DNA of 64,000 bases, taken from NCBI RefSeq assembly GCF_030272615.1, contig NC_081415.1, positions 627,851,240-627,915,239 of the forward strand, given 5' to 3'. Below, one piece after another: positions 1 through 11,104 of this stretch; the stretch's first letter is position 1; each line of letters begins with the position of its first letter. The DNA is from Cryptomeria japonica (taxonomy: Eukaryota; Streptophyta; Pinopsida; Cupressales; Cupressaceae). The notes beneath the pieces were generated by a model. That model saw only the letters and a list, made by a program, of their open reading frames with translations, did not search any database and was not told the DNA's origin. A program made the translations under genes and the position numbers.

Positions 1-1309
1 ATCCCCCTTCGTTTCGCGGATTTTTCGGAGGACTGTGTGCACGCCGGGCACCATCGTCCCATCAACTTTCACTCAAATTTGCAGAACAACACCGTCTCGA
101 CATTTTACTGCTAATTCCAGGTCCGCAGCTTCATCCCATATCCCAGTCTCTATTTTTAAGAGAATCTTTCATACTTTACATGCATTCCTAGTTCAATCTT
201 TCTATCTACATTCTTTACAAAAGAGGGTATCCTTGATGTCACAACCCTTGAAAATCATATAGAATCCAATCTTGCATTGCGTGGGATTGGATCTTGTGGG
301 TTTCAACCCCTCTTTTGAATGTAAAGTCTCTCCTAAGTGAAAACCATCAACCCTAGTGACTCTCCCTTCTCTCTCCTTGGAGTTGGGGAGGGGAGAACAA
401 CTAGGGTTTGATTTTTTCCGCTTTACAGATACAAGATTCTTATTGCATTTCTTGGTAGGGGATAACTTTGAGAATTTTGATCAAGCATGGATTCATGACT
501 CCAAAATTGCATCTCTTGTGTCTTCACCCAGCTTTCTCTCTGCATTCTACCCATTATAAGGGGGACATGGCGGTTGCCAGAGAGATTGAAATTATTTGCA
601 ACTGCAGCTGAAGCCTGCAGTTGCACTTGAGCCTTTTAATAATCCTCTTCTCATCTTTGGCTATTTTACTAACCCTTTGGCTACAAGGTAATTCACTAAT
701 TTTCTTTACTTCATGGCATTAGCAAACTTTCAGCCATATCTCCTTATACCAGAATTTAGTTGCACCTTCTATGAACTTCATTTTAAAACCTCTGCAAGCA
801 AAACAACAACACTTCCTAAAAACTTATCTTTGGAAAATGTCTATCTTCTACATTCTAAAATGTAGCATGCAAATGATATAACTTCTATCTTCTACATTTT
901 GAAATGGAACATGCAAATAATGACCCTATTTCTTGATTTGCGAAGTGGTGGCAATTGACTATCATGTCTATACTTTGGATTATTTCATATACTATATTAA
1001 TCTATGTGAGATTTACTTTTCTCCCATTCCACAAGAAATATTTCATTCCAATAGGCCTGACACCTATACATGACTCACAAACCTCAACACGGATTAATAC
1101 TGGTAGCTTCTCATTGAATATTAAATATTTGTTTTCCTCCATTTTTTATTCCTCTAACACAGGCAATGTTTTTAGTTTTCTATGCAAAAGGATAGCAGAG
1201 AATCCTCGATCAATATTTTACACATGCCAAAAAATGGCTTTCTAAAAGATTTCATACAAATATGTAGGACACTTACAACTAAGATGTGATGTGTTTGCTA
1301 TATTAGTTT
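1..1309. other. Unassigned intergenic sequence
   Basis: I recognise no gene or RNA. Open frames here are short (under 100 codons) and lack family motifs. Positions 260-430 (a G-rich stretch with 'aactagggtttga') read like the LTR or leader of an old retroelement, but I see no second copy, primer-binding site or polypurine tract, so I leave it unassigned. Confidence 0.5.
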
Positions 1310-1640
1310 TTTTCTCCAATTAGTAATGAAAGATTAGCCTTAATTATTATTTTCCCCTAAAAATAATGAATGATTCGCCTTAATTTTTCTACATTTTTCA
1401 TGCAATATGAACAAAATCGCCAATGAAATTATTAATTTTCCCCAAAAATAATGAAATATTTGCCTTAATGTTTCAAAAAATTTCATGCAAAGGAAAAATA
1501 TTTGCCACTAAAATTAATATTTTTTCCCAAAAAGAATGAAAAATTCACCTTAATTTTTTGTACAATTCATATGAAACTGAGAAAAATTCGCCAACAGAAT
1601 AATATTTTTCCCCTATTTAAAAAAATTGCCAAAAAAAATT
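1310..1640. repeat. Degenerate 85-bp tandem repeat, AT-rich
   Basis: The phrase 'aataatgaatgattcgcctt' starting near 1362 recurs with changes at about 1447 and 1532, i.e. every 85 bases. A partial copy lies at 1322. Units also share runs like 'attttcccc' and 'catgcaa'. About four diverged copies are visible. No coding potential. Confidence 0.7.
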
Positions 1641-1684
1641 AATATTTTCTACCAAAATATTGAAGGATTCTCCAGGATTTAACA

Positions 1685-2145
1685 CCTTTACCCAAGCGGG
1701 GGAGGGGGTGTTTCTTAAAGTTATCCCTGGAGGGATGGAGGAAGCAAGGGGTTAAGAGAGAGAGAGTGCCTAAGATAGAGAGCAGGAAGGGAGAGAGAGA
1801 AAATGAGAGTGAGAGATAGATTGAGCCTAAGTGATAGGGAGGAAGGGATCGAAAAAGAGTAAGATACCAAAGAGAGAGACAATCCATGTGAGAGAGAGGG
1901 ATGGGGGAAGGGAGGAGTTAAGAGATAGAGGGGGGTTGAGGTAAAGAGAGGGAGAGAGGGAGAGAGTGTGAGAGAGAGAGGGAGGAAGGTGGGGGATGAG
2001 GGAGAGACTAGAGAGAGATAAATCCCAAGTTCAAGCGAAGAAGGGAGGGAAAGAGAGGGAGAGACCTAAGAGAGAGAGGGGTTGAGAAAGAGAGAGAGGG
2101 GGGAATGTAGGGAAAGAGAGGGAGATAAGAGAGAGAGAATATTGA
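1685..2145. repeat. GA-rich polypurine tract
   Basis: About 450 bases of near-continuous purine on the + strand, dominated by gagaga, gggag and ggaggaag words and broken by short interruptions such as 'cctaagatag'. Minus-strand open frames here are Ser/Leu/Pro-rich by-products. Long homopurine tracts are known to be able to form triplex (H-DNA); whether this one does is inference. Confidence 0.85.
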
Positions 2146-3500
2146 TACAAACATGATGATTACTAAAATTTGAATATGTGCCAAAGTAACTACAATGGGA
2201 AACACCAAGCCTTAGGCTCAGATTTTGCTTGGGAATCCAACCCAAAGGCTTGGACGTCCTTCTCAGGCCTGAGACATATTTTCAACAAACATACAAAATT
2301 TTCTCACATTTTTGTTTGTGCTCTCTAGCAAGTTTGCATGTGTTTCATTGCAAACAAAAATAAACACCATGACAATGTCAAGCTCTCTCTTAGTTATCCA
2401 ACCATATAATTATTTTATCATTTTGATTATGTTAAGGCCTTCATCACTAGTTTCTTTTGTTAGTGTGTTCATTTTTTGTCAAAAACCAACATATCGTATT
2501 TTGGGCATAGATTTTTACTTGTTCATTGAATTTTGAAACAAATTACATTTTTAGAAACTAGACTCCACTCTACACAATTTAAAAGGAAAAGGAAAATTGA
2601 TTTTTGATTATTTTTCAAAAATTTTAGGGGGGGTCACACTCTAAATTATGTTTTTAAGGATGTGCCCACTGTTAAAATTAGTGAAAAAAATCATATATTT
2701 ATTAAAAAATTAATCAAAAAATTTGGCAAAAATTACATAGTGTTAGCTAATTTCTCACTAGAGCGATTTTAAAAATTCCAAAAAAAAGTTGACATTTTAG
2801 GGGGAGCACACTAGGTGCTATATTATGTAATTTTTCTAAAAAAAATAGGACCAATTTGTGTGCTCTCCCTTTTTGAAACCCTTAATTTTCACCATTTAAA
2901 AATAAATAAATTGTATTTTAGAAAGTAGACTCGAAACACTACAACTCTTGTTCTTGCTACATCTTTATATTTTTAATGTAACTATCTTCATTTTCTTGTC
3001 AAAGTTCAGACTTTGCTGATTTCAGAAACAAAAGTGGCATCTTAAGACCCCTTTTTGATCCCCCATCTTTGTGCACTTACCCATAATTGGATTGAGCTAA
3101 AATATTTTCTCTCACCCATTTATATATCCCACTGGAGATGCGTTCTTGATGTTGAACCCTAGGGTGATGAAACCGCAAGGTAGGCCACTTATTGAGATAT
3201 AAAAAGAAGAATGTTGTAATTCCTCTTGCACCCAATTTCCACAAAGGCAAGGGGAGAGGATTCATCGCAACACCCTTGGGTAACATAGAACATATGTGCA
3301 AGAACATTAGACAGTCAATCAGATGTATATTCCCTACATAAATCCAAATGTTTTCTAACTAGAAAAATGCAAACAAATAATCCTGCAATCAACACATTAG
3401 TAGTTAAATTTTCTATTTTTTCCAATGATTGTCAATGTGTTGCACAGATATGATTAGTACCACAAAAAACCCCTAATTTGAACAAAGGAAAGATTGACTA
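2146..3500. other. Unassigned AT-rich intergenic sequence
   Basis: AT-rich, with many A/T homopolymer runs and words such as 'aaaaatttt'. No open frame with a recognisable domain, no terminal repeats and no paired copy elsewhere in the window. I see nothing to annotate. Confidence 0.5.
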
Positions 3501-5011
3501 AAAATATAAAATTTATGAAATTTTTTTTTATACCTAATCTAGAGTAGTCCAGAGGTGACAAAATCGAGATAAAGCAAAAATCTTTTTTTTTTTATAATAT
3601 TTTTTACATTCTATTAAATTGCATTTTCAGGTATTTAGAGAAAAAATTATGACCGAAGTGTTTTTGGTCCATTAACTTGATATTTGAAGGCATCATGTTA
3701 AGGGACTAGAATTAGATCTCATGGAGACCTTTCCAACAATGTAAGCGATTTCAAATTCTGAGCATTAAGGAGAGAAATATGACCCTACCAAGTTGGGGTA
3801 TCAAAATTCCTAGTGTTTTTTTTAGAATGTGTAATGTATGTGTAGCATCATAGATTGTACACCCTTAGTTAGGCAGTACAATTCCATTCTTAGGTTAGCA
3901 CCCGCCTTAGTGTGTTTGCATCTTGCATTTCAAATTCCCTTTAAGCATTTAAGTAGTAATTTAATTAAATCTAAATTCTTCTTTCATCACTCTACATATC
4001 ATAAAATTGGGCCCTTAAACACAAGTGTGCCCCTTTTTATTTCATTCTCCTAATTAATTATTTCATCAAAACCCTAGTTATGTCCTATTTTGACCTTCAA
4101 GGCTCGATTTGTCTTATCTAGACACCTTTAATTTTCACCTACTCCTGGCATTTACTTTAGAATCACAATATCTTGCTTCCCCAAAAATTTGGCAAAAAGT
4201 TGCTTCAACCAAGAGGCAGCCTCTTGGCCCCAACTTTTTCTCCCTGAATTTCAAGAGCATGTTTTGGTGGTATTTTAATGTTTGAATCCAAGAGATTTAG
4301 GAAAAATATCATTTCTAGGTTGGCTTATGACCCAAAATAAAGTTAGGGTTTCATACATATAGCCTTGTCTTTCCTCATTTGAAGGATCGATTCTCTAGTA
4401 ATTGAAGGATCCTCTTATGAAGTGAAAGTGCAAGTTATGTGAAGACTTCATCAACAAATCAAGCATCTATCAAGTCTACATTAATCATCTTCAACATCAA
4501 TTAGGAGCTTTGAAGACATTCAAGAATAATAGGAGATCACCGACTGTTGATTGGCTTGTACCTCTCGCTTAGGGTTTGGTATGATTTCATGTTATTTTCA
4601 TATCTTGGTATGAGCTTCATAATGTTCATTTTTAGATTACATTCATTCTTTAGATACATTATGGCATTTTTGATTTGAAGCATTTAGATTTACATTTACA
4701 ATCAATTAGGGTTTGCTCTCCAAAGTGTAGGGTAGAACTCTAGATCTATTCTCTTGTTCATTTAGGATCTTGCATACACACAAGATTCTTGTACACACAT
4801 TTTCAATTTATTATCAACTATTTATGGAGGTGGAAATCACCAAAACAAGGGGTTTGACTAAGGCAAAGCCCTAAATAGCCACCAAGACACCATTTTCAAG
4901 TTGCAAGTGCAAGTACAAAGATCTGACAAACGCACAAATTTCAAGACCAATGGAGCATATAGGTGCAGACTCAGTCCCTGAAGAAGACCTCATTTTTTTG
5001 GGACTAGGGCA
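3501..5011 (+). mobile_element. Left part of outer Ty3/Gypsy element (probable LTR/leader); left boundary not defined
   Basis: This sequence is contiguous with 24165 onward once the Copia element at 5012-24164 is removed: the target duplication GGGCA occurs at 5007-5011 and 24165-24169. The restored junction reads 'gactagggca' then 'tggcctcttgg'. A very similar 'gagggcatggcctcttg' recurs at 24303, so the joined region is one repeat-bearing LTR or leader. It contains LTR-like text ('agggtttg', 'ctagatctattctcttg') and no ORF. The left edge at 3501 is arbitrary; I could not find a TG terminus. Confidence 0.5.
5007..5011. repeat. Target-site duplication GGGCA (left copy)
   Basis: GGGCA immediately precedes the Copia LTR terminus TGATG at 5012 and recurs immediately after the other LTR terminus at 24165-24169. 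Five bp is the usual length for LTR retrotransposon integration. Confidence 0.9.
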
Positions 5012-5244
5012 TGATGAACACAAATGATCATTGAGAGGGGGGGTAAATCAGTGATAATAAAAAATTTAAAACTTTAAAATAGATTGTGCTATCACAAATA
5101 AGAGAGCTAATCAAAGCACTTGCAAACAAGAGGCAGACACATAACACATAGATATACGAGGAAACACCATAGTGGGGAAAAACCTCGGTGAGAAATACTG
5201 CTGGTGACTACTGCTTCACAATGGAAAACTAATTACAATATGTT

Positions 5245-5340
5245 TTAGGGCACCAACCCAAGGAGCACCAACCCCTGGTTTTATGAGCACCAACCCAAAA
5301 GGAGCACCAACCCCTAATTTTATGAGCACCTACTCTTGCT
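5245..5340. repeat. Short tandem reiteration 'gagcaccaaccc' in the Copia LTR
   Basis: The phrase 'gagcaccaaccc' followed by 'tgattttat' or a variant is repeated three to four times with 16-38 base spacing. The other LTR has the same array at 15215-15310 with an additional 'aaggagcacctaccc' unit, so copy number differs between the two LTRs. Confidence 0.75.
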
Positions 5341-6939
5341 CTAAGCAGCCACTTAGATATTTACAATAATTCAATAAACAATTTGATACTATAGAGACCT
5401 TGTTACAAATGAGTTTTGTAACACCTTACAAATTTCCAACTTCTTGCTCACAGAATGTTATGCACGTTCTGCTACTGTGTTATGTTTCTGCTCTGAATTC
5501 TCTTCTCTTTTGTACCTTTTCCCTTTTTTGGTCCTAACTTATTCACCTCTTTGCTATACTTTTCTGCCTTGTCATCTCTACCTTCTTAATCCTCTATTTT
5601 CCCTCTTTACATAGACCTTTTGCTACCACTTATCTTCTCTTTACCCTCTGAGTATTCTACTAGCAATATTTTATGCAATGTTATTGATTGCTCAGGCATC
5701 GTGTTATTGAAACATGCAAAAAACACCTTTGTGTTATCCTCTTTTTACTCTTTGTTTTCACCTTCTTTGTTTTTGCAGAGCTTCACTCTCTACACACCTA
5801 CTCCTCACACTCAACAATAACTTCAACTTATCACTTACTTCACTTGGTAGAAATCTTCATACAATAAGATTTTCCCACCAAGAATGAATTAAAAAATTAA
5901 TCTTCTTGACATCTGAGAAATCCCATCTTCTTGTTGATTTGATCCTCTGATAATTCTATCTAGATAACTAGCCATCAATAATAAATTATCCCCTTGGAAT
6001 ATTTCTCAAATCAGATTGTATCTCTGAGCATGGATTACTATTCTTAGTAATCTTGAATTTTGCAATTCATTTGAAGATTTTCAGATCATTCTGGAGCTAC
6101 TCCATCTTCTATAGTATAAGTCTGCATTAAATGCCTGTGTCTCTTCATCTCTATCTGAGAGTACCACAATTTTGTCAATCAGATTTGATTCTGCACTTAG
6201 CCCCCCATTTTGAAAATAATATCTTTAGTTACCGCTCTACTCAGCATTAATTTATATTTTGTGTGCTGCTCAGATTGGAAAATCTTATATGATGCGTATG
6301 CTCTTGCTTTGTCAACCAATCAAAAATATTTTATTGTCCACCTAACATTTACTTATCACTCAGCCACTTGGTGAATGGTGAGACCCATTAACAAAAACCT
6401 CATCTCACAAAGGGTCTACGTATGGAAGAAAAATCCACGTTGGATTCACAAGTTGTGCAAATGTGTTCTGCAGATCATATAACATGTGTGTTATACGCAT
6501 CGTGAAAAAACTATTCCTTCCTACAGGCTAGTGGGATAATGCGTCTTCTACCATTTTCCTTATCTCACATCATTTCTTCCTAGACCTTCTTACCATGTGG
6601 GCTAATGAGATCAATCTATTCCCTTTGATATTTTTACCCCGCATGACCACCTCTCTCCAAGTTTGCATGGCGCAAGATAACGAGGTGCCTTATTTACCTT
6701 TGTTTATTGTTACCCTGCAAGGTTATCTTACAACAAATAACATGTCATGGGATAACAAGGTTCACTTTTGCTTCACTTAAGTGTTATCCCACAAGGTTAT
6801 CTAACAATGAATAAGATGTTGTGGGATAAGCCAGGGAGCACAACTTACGTGTTGTTGACATTTCAATCATAGTTTAGCGACTAGCCCATATAGTGTTTTG
6901 CCTTGGGTGTTTCTTGTTGTGGGATGGCGGGGTGACTAA

Positions 6940-7165
6940 CCTGTTGTGTTATTGACTTCATCCACCATAATGTAGTGTTATCCCACATGGTCACTTATCT
7001 TTAACCGTTCATGTTGCAAGATAGTGGGGGTTGCATAACCGTCATGTTATTGACTTTCCTATCACAGTTTTGCAGCTTTATAAGTAGCAATAACCTGCAT
7101 GTTATTGACAACTGCAATGGATACTTATTGTAATTACATGCGACTAACATAGCATGTTATTGACA
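6940..7165 (-). promoter_or_regulatory. Reiterated TGTTATTGAC motif in Copia U3
   Basis: The 10-mer TGTTATTGAC occurs at 6947-6956, 7045-7054, 7100-7109 and 7155-7164, and related copies occur in the other LTR (about 22445, 23704, 23855, 23911). In the element's own orientation this is upstream LTR (U3). Repeated short motifs in U3 are typical of enhancer-like elements; that role is inferred. Confidence 0.45.
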
Positions 7166-7376
7166 ACTGCAGCTAACTTTTTCTAAGTCAAACCAGATTT
7201 CACAATACATTTCCAACATAATTGCATGTGTCCTCCTTGTCCATTTTCATGCCCTAATGACACATTTCATGCATTCCTCCTCTATCTCCTTGTGCGTATA
7301 GCATGATGTGTTATATGATGTTGCAATAACACTTTTTCCAACCTGTTAATCTAATCTCTCCACTACATCTTGTATG

Positions 7377-7710
7377 TGTTGGTAGTGGGCCAACGTCCCT
7401 CATGGGGATTCACAAAATGGTTTAATAGCCTCCTATGGATTAGTTGTATTTGGCATTGATAGGTCGATCAAATTTTGGTGCAACAACAACCCTAGCTTGT
7501 AACAAGTGGTATCAGAGCTTGGTCACAAGTTCAAATCACATAGGCCGTGATGAGTGACATTGGGAGGGGGATTGTTGGTAGTGGGCTAGCATCCCTCATG
7601 GGGATTCATGACATGGTTTCATAGCCTCCTATGGATTCTATAAGTCTAGTGGTTGTATCGGGCATTGACAGGTTGATATTTTGGTGCAATGGTAACCCTA
7701 GCTTGTAACA
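7377..7710 (+). mobile_element. TRIM-like miniature LTR retrotransposon
   Basis: Two direct repeats, 7377-7504 (128 bp) and 7573-7710 (138 bp), both begin TGTTGGTAGTGGGC and end CTAGCTTGTAACA. The internal part is only 68 bp. It starts with a perfect initiator-Met tRNA primer-binding site, TGGTATCAGAGC (7507-7518), and ends with a polypurine tract (ttgggagggggat, up to 7572) directly before the second LTR. There is no coding capacity. The flanking 5-mers GTATG (7372-7376) and ATATG (7711-7715) form an imperfect target duplication. The other Copia LTR lacks this sequence, so the insertion is later. TRIMs are known non-coding LTR elements mobilised in trans. Confidence 0.93.
7507..7518 (+). other. 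Primer-binding site of the TRIM (tRNA-iMet)
   Basis: TGGTATCAGAGC, two bases after the 5' LTR end, is the exact complement expected for the 3' end of plant initiator methionine tRNA. Confidence 0.9.
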
Positions 7711-7770
7711 ATATGATATCTCCACAACATCTTATCAATTGTTGACATCAATGACAATCTAATGCCAACA

Positions 7771-7787
7771 ATCTCCCCCTTTGGCAT
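7771..7787 (-). other. Copia polypurine tract
   Basis: On the minus strand the sequence atgccaaagggggagat lies immediately before the LTR start TGTTGGCATT. This is the expected site for plus-strand priming. Confidence 0.88.
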
Positions 7788-8072
7788 TGATGTCAACACA
7801 ATTCCTTCTCTTCCCCTTTGACAATAATGGAAAAGGGCCTAACAAACAACACATTCAAACTTATTCTTCTCCCCCTATGACCATCTCTGCATGCATAGAT
7901 TTGGGTTGCTAGTAGCATATGAAAGATAGATGAACCATTATTACAATATAAAAAGTAGTAGCAATACTACTCACAAAATTTTTAGAACTCCCCCTAAGAC
8001 AAGCATGAGGTTCAAGGACAAGAAGTGTAAAGCAATATGCTTCCCTTTAACCAGAGACTACATAAAAATGGC

Positions 8073-8880
8073 TCAAGTGTTGAAGGAAGGTGGAACAACA
8101 CCCAATTTTTGTCTCAGATATTCAAATTTGTCTTTTGGTAGTGGCTTAGTGAAGATATAAGCTACTTGTTCACCTGTGCACACATATTCAACTTTAACCT
8201 CTTTCTCTGCAACCTTTTCCCTAAGAAAATGATACTTGATTTGATGGCAATGTGCGTTGTCCTAGAAAGCATAACATGGTTCTTTGATATATTTATAACA
8301 CTTGAATTGTCGCACATGATAGAGATGGGATCTGAAAACTCTACCTAAATGTCTTTGAGGGTCTTCTTCATCCATAATACTTGTGAGCAACATGTGGTAG
8401 CTGCAATGTATTCAGCTTTAGCAGTTGATAATGAGACCGACTCTTGTTTCTTATTGTGCCATGAAACCAATCTATCTCCCAGGAAGAAAGCTCCACCACT
8501 GGTTTTCTTCCTATCATCTACACAACCTACCGAATTAGCATTAGTATAGGCATGCAAAGTGAAATCACCTTTCTTTGGATACCATAAGCCAAAATTGAGT
8601 GTTTCCTGCAAATACTTGAATATCCTCTAAACTGCATTGACATGTGATTGCTTAGGAGTTGCTTGAAATATTGTCACCATGCACACAACTTGAACTATAT
8701 CCGGCCTTGATGATGTTAGATATAACAAACTCCCAATCATTGATCTATACAAAGTTTGATCCACACTGGGTGACTCATCATCCTTACTTGGTTTGCATCC
8801 TATCACCATGGGAGTACTAACCGGCTTGTTGTTCTCCATTTGAAATTTCTTTAACATATCTTTGGCATACTTAGTTTGAG
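8073..8880 (-). pseudogene. Copia RNase H domain and C-terminus of the polyprotein (degenerate)
   Basis: Minus-strand translation gives the Copia RT tail and RNase H: the TPM...YRSMIGSLLYLT region (8857-8690), then YTNAN (about 8550), the SLSTAKAEYIAA block (about 8420) and the closing FTKPLPKDKFE motif. It ends at TGA 8073-8075. Copia RNase H normally has YTDAD at the first position; here both Asp are Asn, which removes catalytic acidic residues. In-frame stops fall near 8627, 8345 and elsewhere. It sits directly downstream of RT, as expected. Function is almost certainly lost. Confidence 0.9.
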
Positions 8881-9620
8881 ATATAAAAATACCTTTATCT
8901 AACTGAGAAATCTACAACCAAGAAAATATTATAGCTCTCCAATTAAAGACATCTCAAACTCTAACTGCATTTGATCAACAAATTCCTTACATGGGACATC
9001 TTCATTTCCTACAAAAATGATATCATCTACATATATAACCACAATGATCATAAGATTACCATCTACCTTGATATTCAAGTGGCTATCAACACACCCCTTT
9101 TTAAATCCTTTTTGATGTAAGTACTTATACAACCTAAAATACCATGCTCTAGGCACCTGCTTTAGACCATACAAAGCTTTTCTCAATTTGCATACAAATT
9201 TCTCATCTTCATGTAGCTGAAATCCTTTGGGTTGCTCAATATAGACCTCTTCTTCAAGATTACCATTCAGGAATGCATATTTGACATCCATTTGATATAC
9301 TTTATATCCTTTATAGGCTAAGAATGCCAAGAACAGCCTTATAGCTTCAAGCCTTTCAATTGGTACAAATGTTTCTTCAAAATTTATGCCCTCTACCTGA
9401 GCATATCCCTTGCATACAAGCCTTACCTTGTTCCTTATTACCTTACCTTCTTCATTCATCTTGTTCCTATGGACCAATTTGGTGCCGATAACATTCTTGT
9501 CTGCTGGCCTAGGAACCAAATCCCAAGTCTTTTTCTTCTCTATTTTTTACAACTCTTCTTCCATGGCCTTCATCCACTTCTCACTCTTGCTGGCTTTATC
9601 ATATGTCTTGGGTTCCATTT
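8881..9620 (-). pseudogene. Copia reverse transcriptase domain
   Basis: The minus frame has the Copia RT blocks in order: WMKAMEEEL (about 9580), [27 protein letters not shown], then [18 protein letters not shown] with the first catalytic Asp (about 9280), [12 protein letters not shown] (about 9150) and the catalytic VIYVDDIIF motif (about 9020). The 196-codon stretch 9519-8929 is uninterrupted and the YVDD box is intact, so this is the best-preserved domain of the element. Stops flank it (TAA near 9548 and just below 8929). Confidence 0.93.
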
Positions 9621-9749
9621 CTGTTATAAGACAGAAATTTACTTGTTCATTGTTCCTTGTTCCTTCTTGTTTCCTATAATCTCATCCTTAGGGTAATTTT
9701 TTTGAACATATTTATTTGGATCTTTTCTTGGTTCCTCTTCCTCTTGTTC

Positions 9750-10640
9750 ACTCTTAGATTGTGCTTCCTCTTCCATATATATTTCCTCACTCTAATTTAC
9801 AATATTTTGCCTTCCTTTGAGAATATCCTCATCAAGTCTAACTTTCACACTCTCAACCATTCTCCTCAATCTTTTGTTGTGACATTTATAAGCCTTTCTA
9901 TGAGTAGAGTACCCCAAGAAGATGCCTTCATCACATCTTGATTCAAAACTTCCTATTCCATCCTCATCTCTTTTGATAAATCAATTTCTACCAAACACCT
10001 TGAAGTACTTTATTGAAGGTTTTCTATCATACCATAACTCATAAGGTTTATTCTATTGTTTACTCTTAGCTGTACTTTGTCTAATGTGTATACAACAATA
10101 TGGACTACCTCTTTCCAATATACATTAGGGAGATTTTCTTCATTTAACATTGTTCTTTCCATCTCTTTGGTTGTCCTATTTTTCCTTTCAACAACACCAT
10201 TTTGTTGTGGTGTCCTAGGGGTAGAGTATTGTCTTCTTATTCCATGTCTCTCACTATAGTTTTCAAATTCATTAGATGTGAATTCTCCTCCATGGTCTTA
10301 TCTCAGACATTTCGGCTTGTAACCACTTTCCTTTTCAACCATCTTCCTAAAGATTTTGAATCATTGAAAGGCTTGAGACTTGTCTTGTAGGAAGGTGACC
10401 CATGTCACTCTTGAAAAATTATCTATGTGCAACATGACGTATCTTTCTCCATTTAGGGCTCTTGTTCTTGTAGACCCACACAAGTTTATAGGCACAAGCT
10501 TTAGTGGCCTTGTAGTTGAGTATTCTTTAGTCTTGTGGATCTCTTTAGTTTGTTTTCCTCTTTGACACTCATCATAAGTGCTTGTTGGTTTGATAATCTA
10601 AGGTATGTGCCTAACATACCCTCTTTTTCTCACCTTAATA
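9750..10640 (-). pseudogene. Copia integrase catalytic core
   Basis: Minus-strand reading gives the integrase core: VMLHIDNFSRVTW with the first catalytic Asp (about 10410-10437), LR*DHGGEF where the usual Ser before the second Asp is a stop codon (about 10290), and PQQNGVVERKN with the catalytic Glu (about 10190-10216). A C-terminal GYSTHRKAYK-type block (about 9900) follows. The order between protease and RT fits Copia. Several stops and at least one frame change break it. Short hydrophobic + strand frames here are antisense shadows. Confidence 0.88.
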
Positions 10641-11104
10641 AGATTAACAAAATTTATGTGACCAAGCCTTCTATGCCACAACCAAATTTCATCAACTTCT
10701 CCCATCATGCATTGGAACTCAAAGCATTCTTTCAAGTTGTACACATTTCCATCTATCCTTTTGCCTTCAACAACAAGTTTTCTAGTGCTTTCCTTTCTAA
10801 TTTCACATCCTCTTGAGTCAAAAGTGAACATGCATCCTTTGTCGCACATTTGACTTACACTCAACAAATTGTGTTTTAGACCTTCCACATAATATACATC
10901 ATGAGATTTTAATTTTCCATCAATGTTTAGTGTACCCTTTCCTTTTATCTTGATTGAGGAATTGTCTCCAAACCTTAATGAACCACCATTCCAATCTTCT
11001 AATTTGATAAATTTCTTCTTATCACCAGTCATGTGATTTGAGCAGCCACTATCTACTACCCATAAATTATTCCTTTTTGCATGTAGAGCAGTTTGGACAA
11101 TCAA
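10598..11104 (-). pseudogene. Copia protease and GAG-pre-integrase domains
   Basis: A continuous 168-codon minus frame contains WVVDSGCSNHMTG (retropepsin active site, about 11050), LRFGDNSSI, HNLLSVSQMCDKG (the usual end of the protease region) and LWHRRLGHINF (GAG-pre-integrase zinc-binding motif, about 10680). The active-site DSG is intact. It is followed downstream by the integrase core. This is one of only two long open pieces of the Copia polyprotein. Confidence 0.92.

Larger units (their letters stand above)
5012..7770 (-). repeat. Copia 3' LTR (low-coordinate copy)
   Basis: TG...CA bounded direct repeat of the sequence at 14971-15366 plus 22157-24164. It is 2759 bp including the 334-bp TRIM at 7377-7710, so about 2.4 kb of LTR proper. 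On the minus strand it starts TGTTGGCATT after the polypurine tract. Internal reiterations lie near 5245-5340 and 6940-7165. It holds no gene; the short + strand open frames at 5620-5820 and 6595-6780 have no domain. Confidence 0.9.

Noticed and set aside
9410-10816. Several + strand hydrophobic open frames looking like membrane peptides
   Set aside because: They are antisense to Copia integrase and RT on the minus strand.
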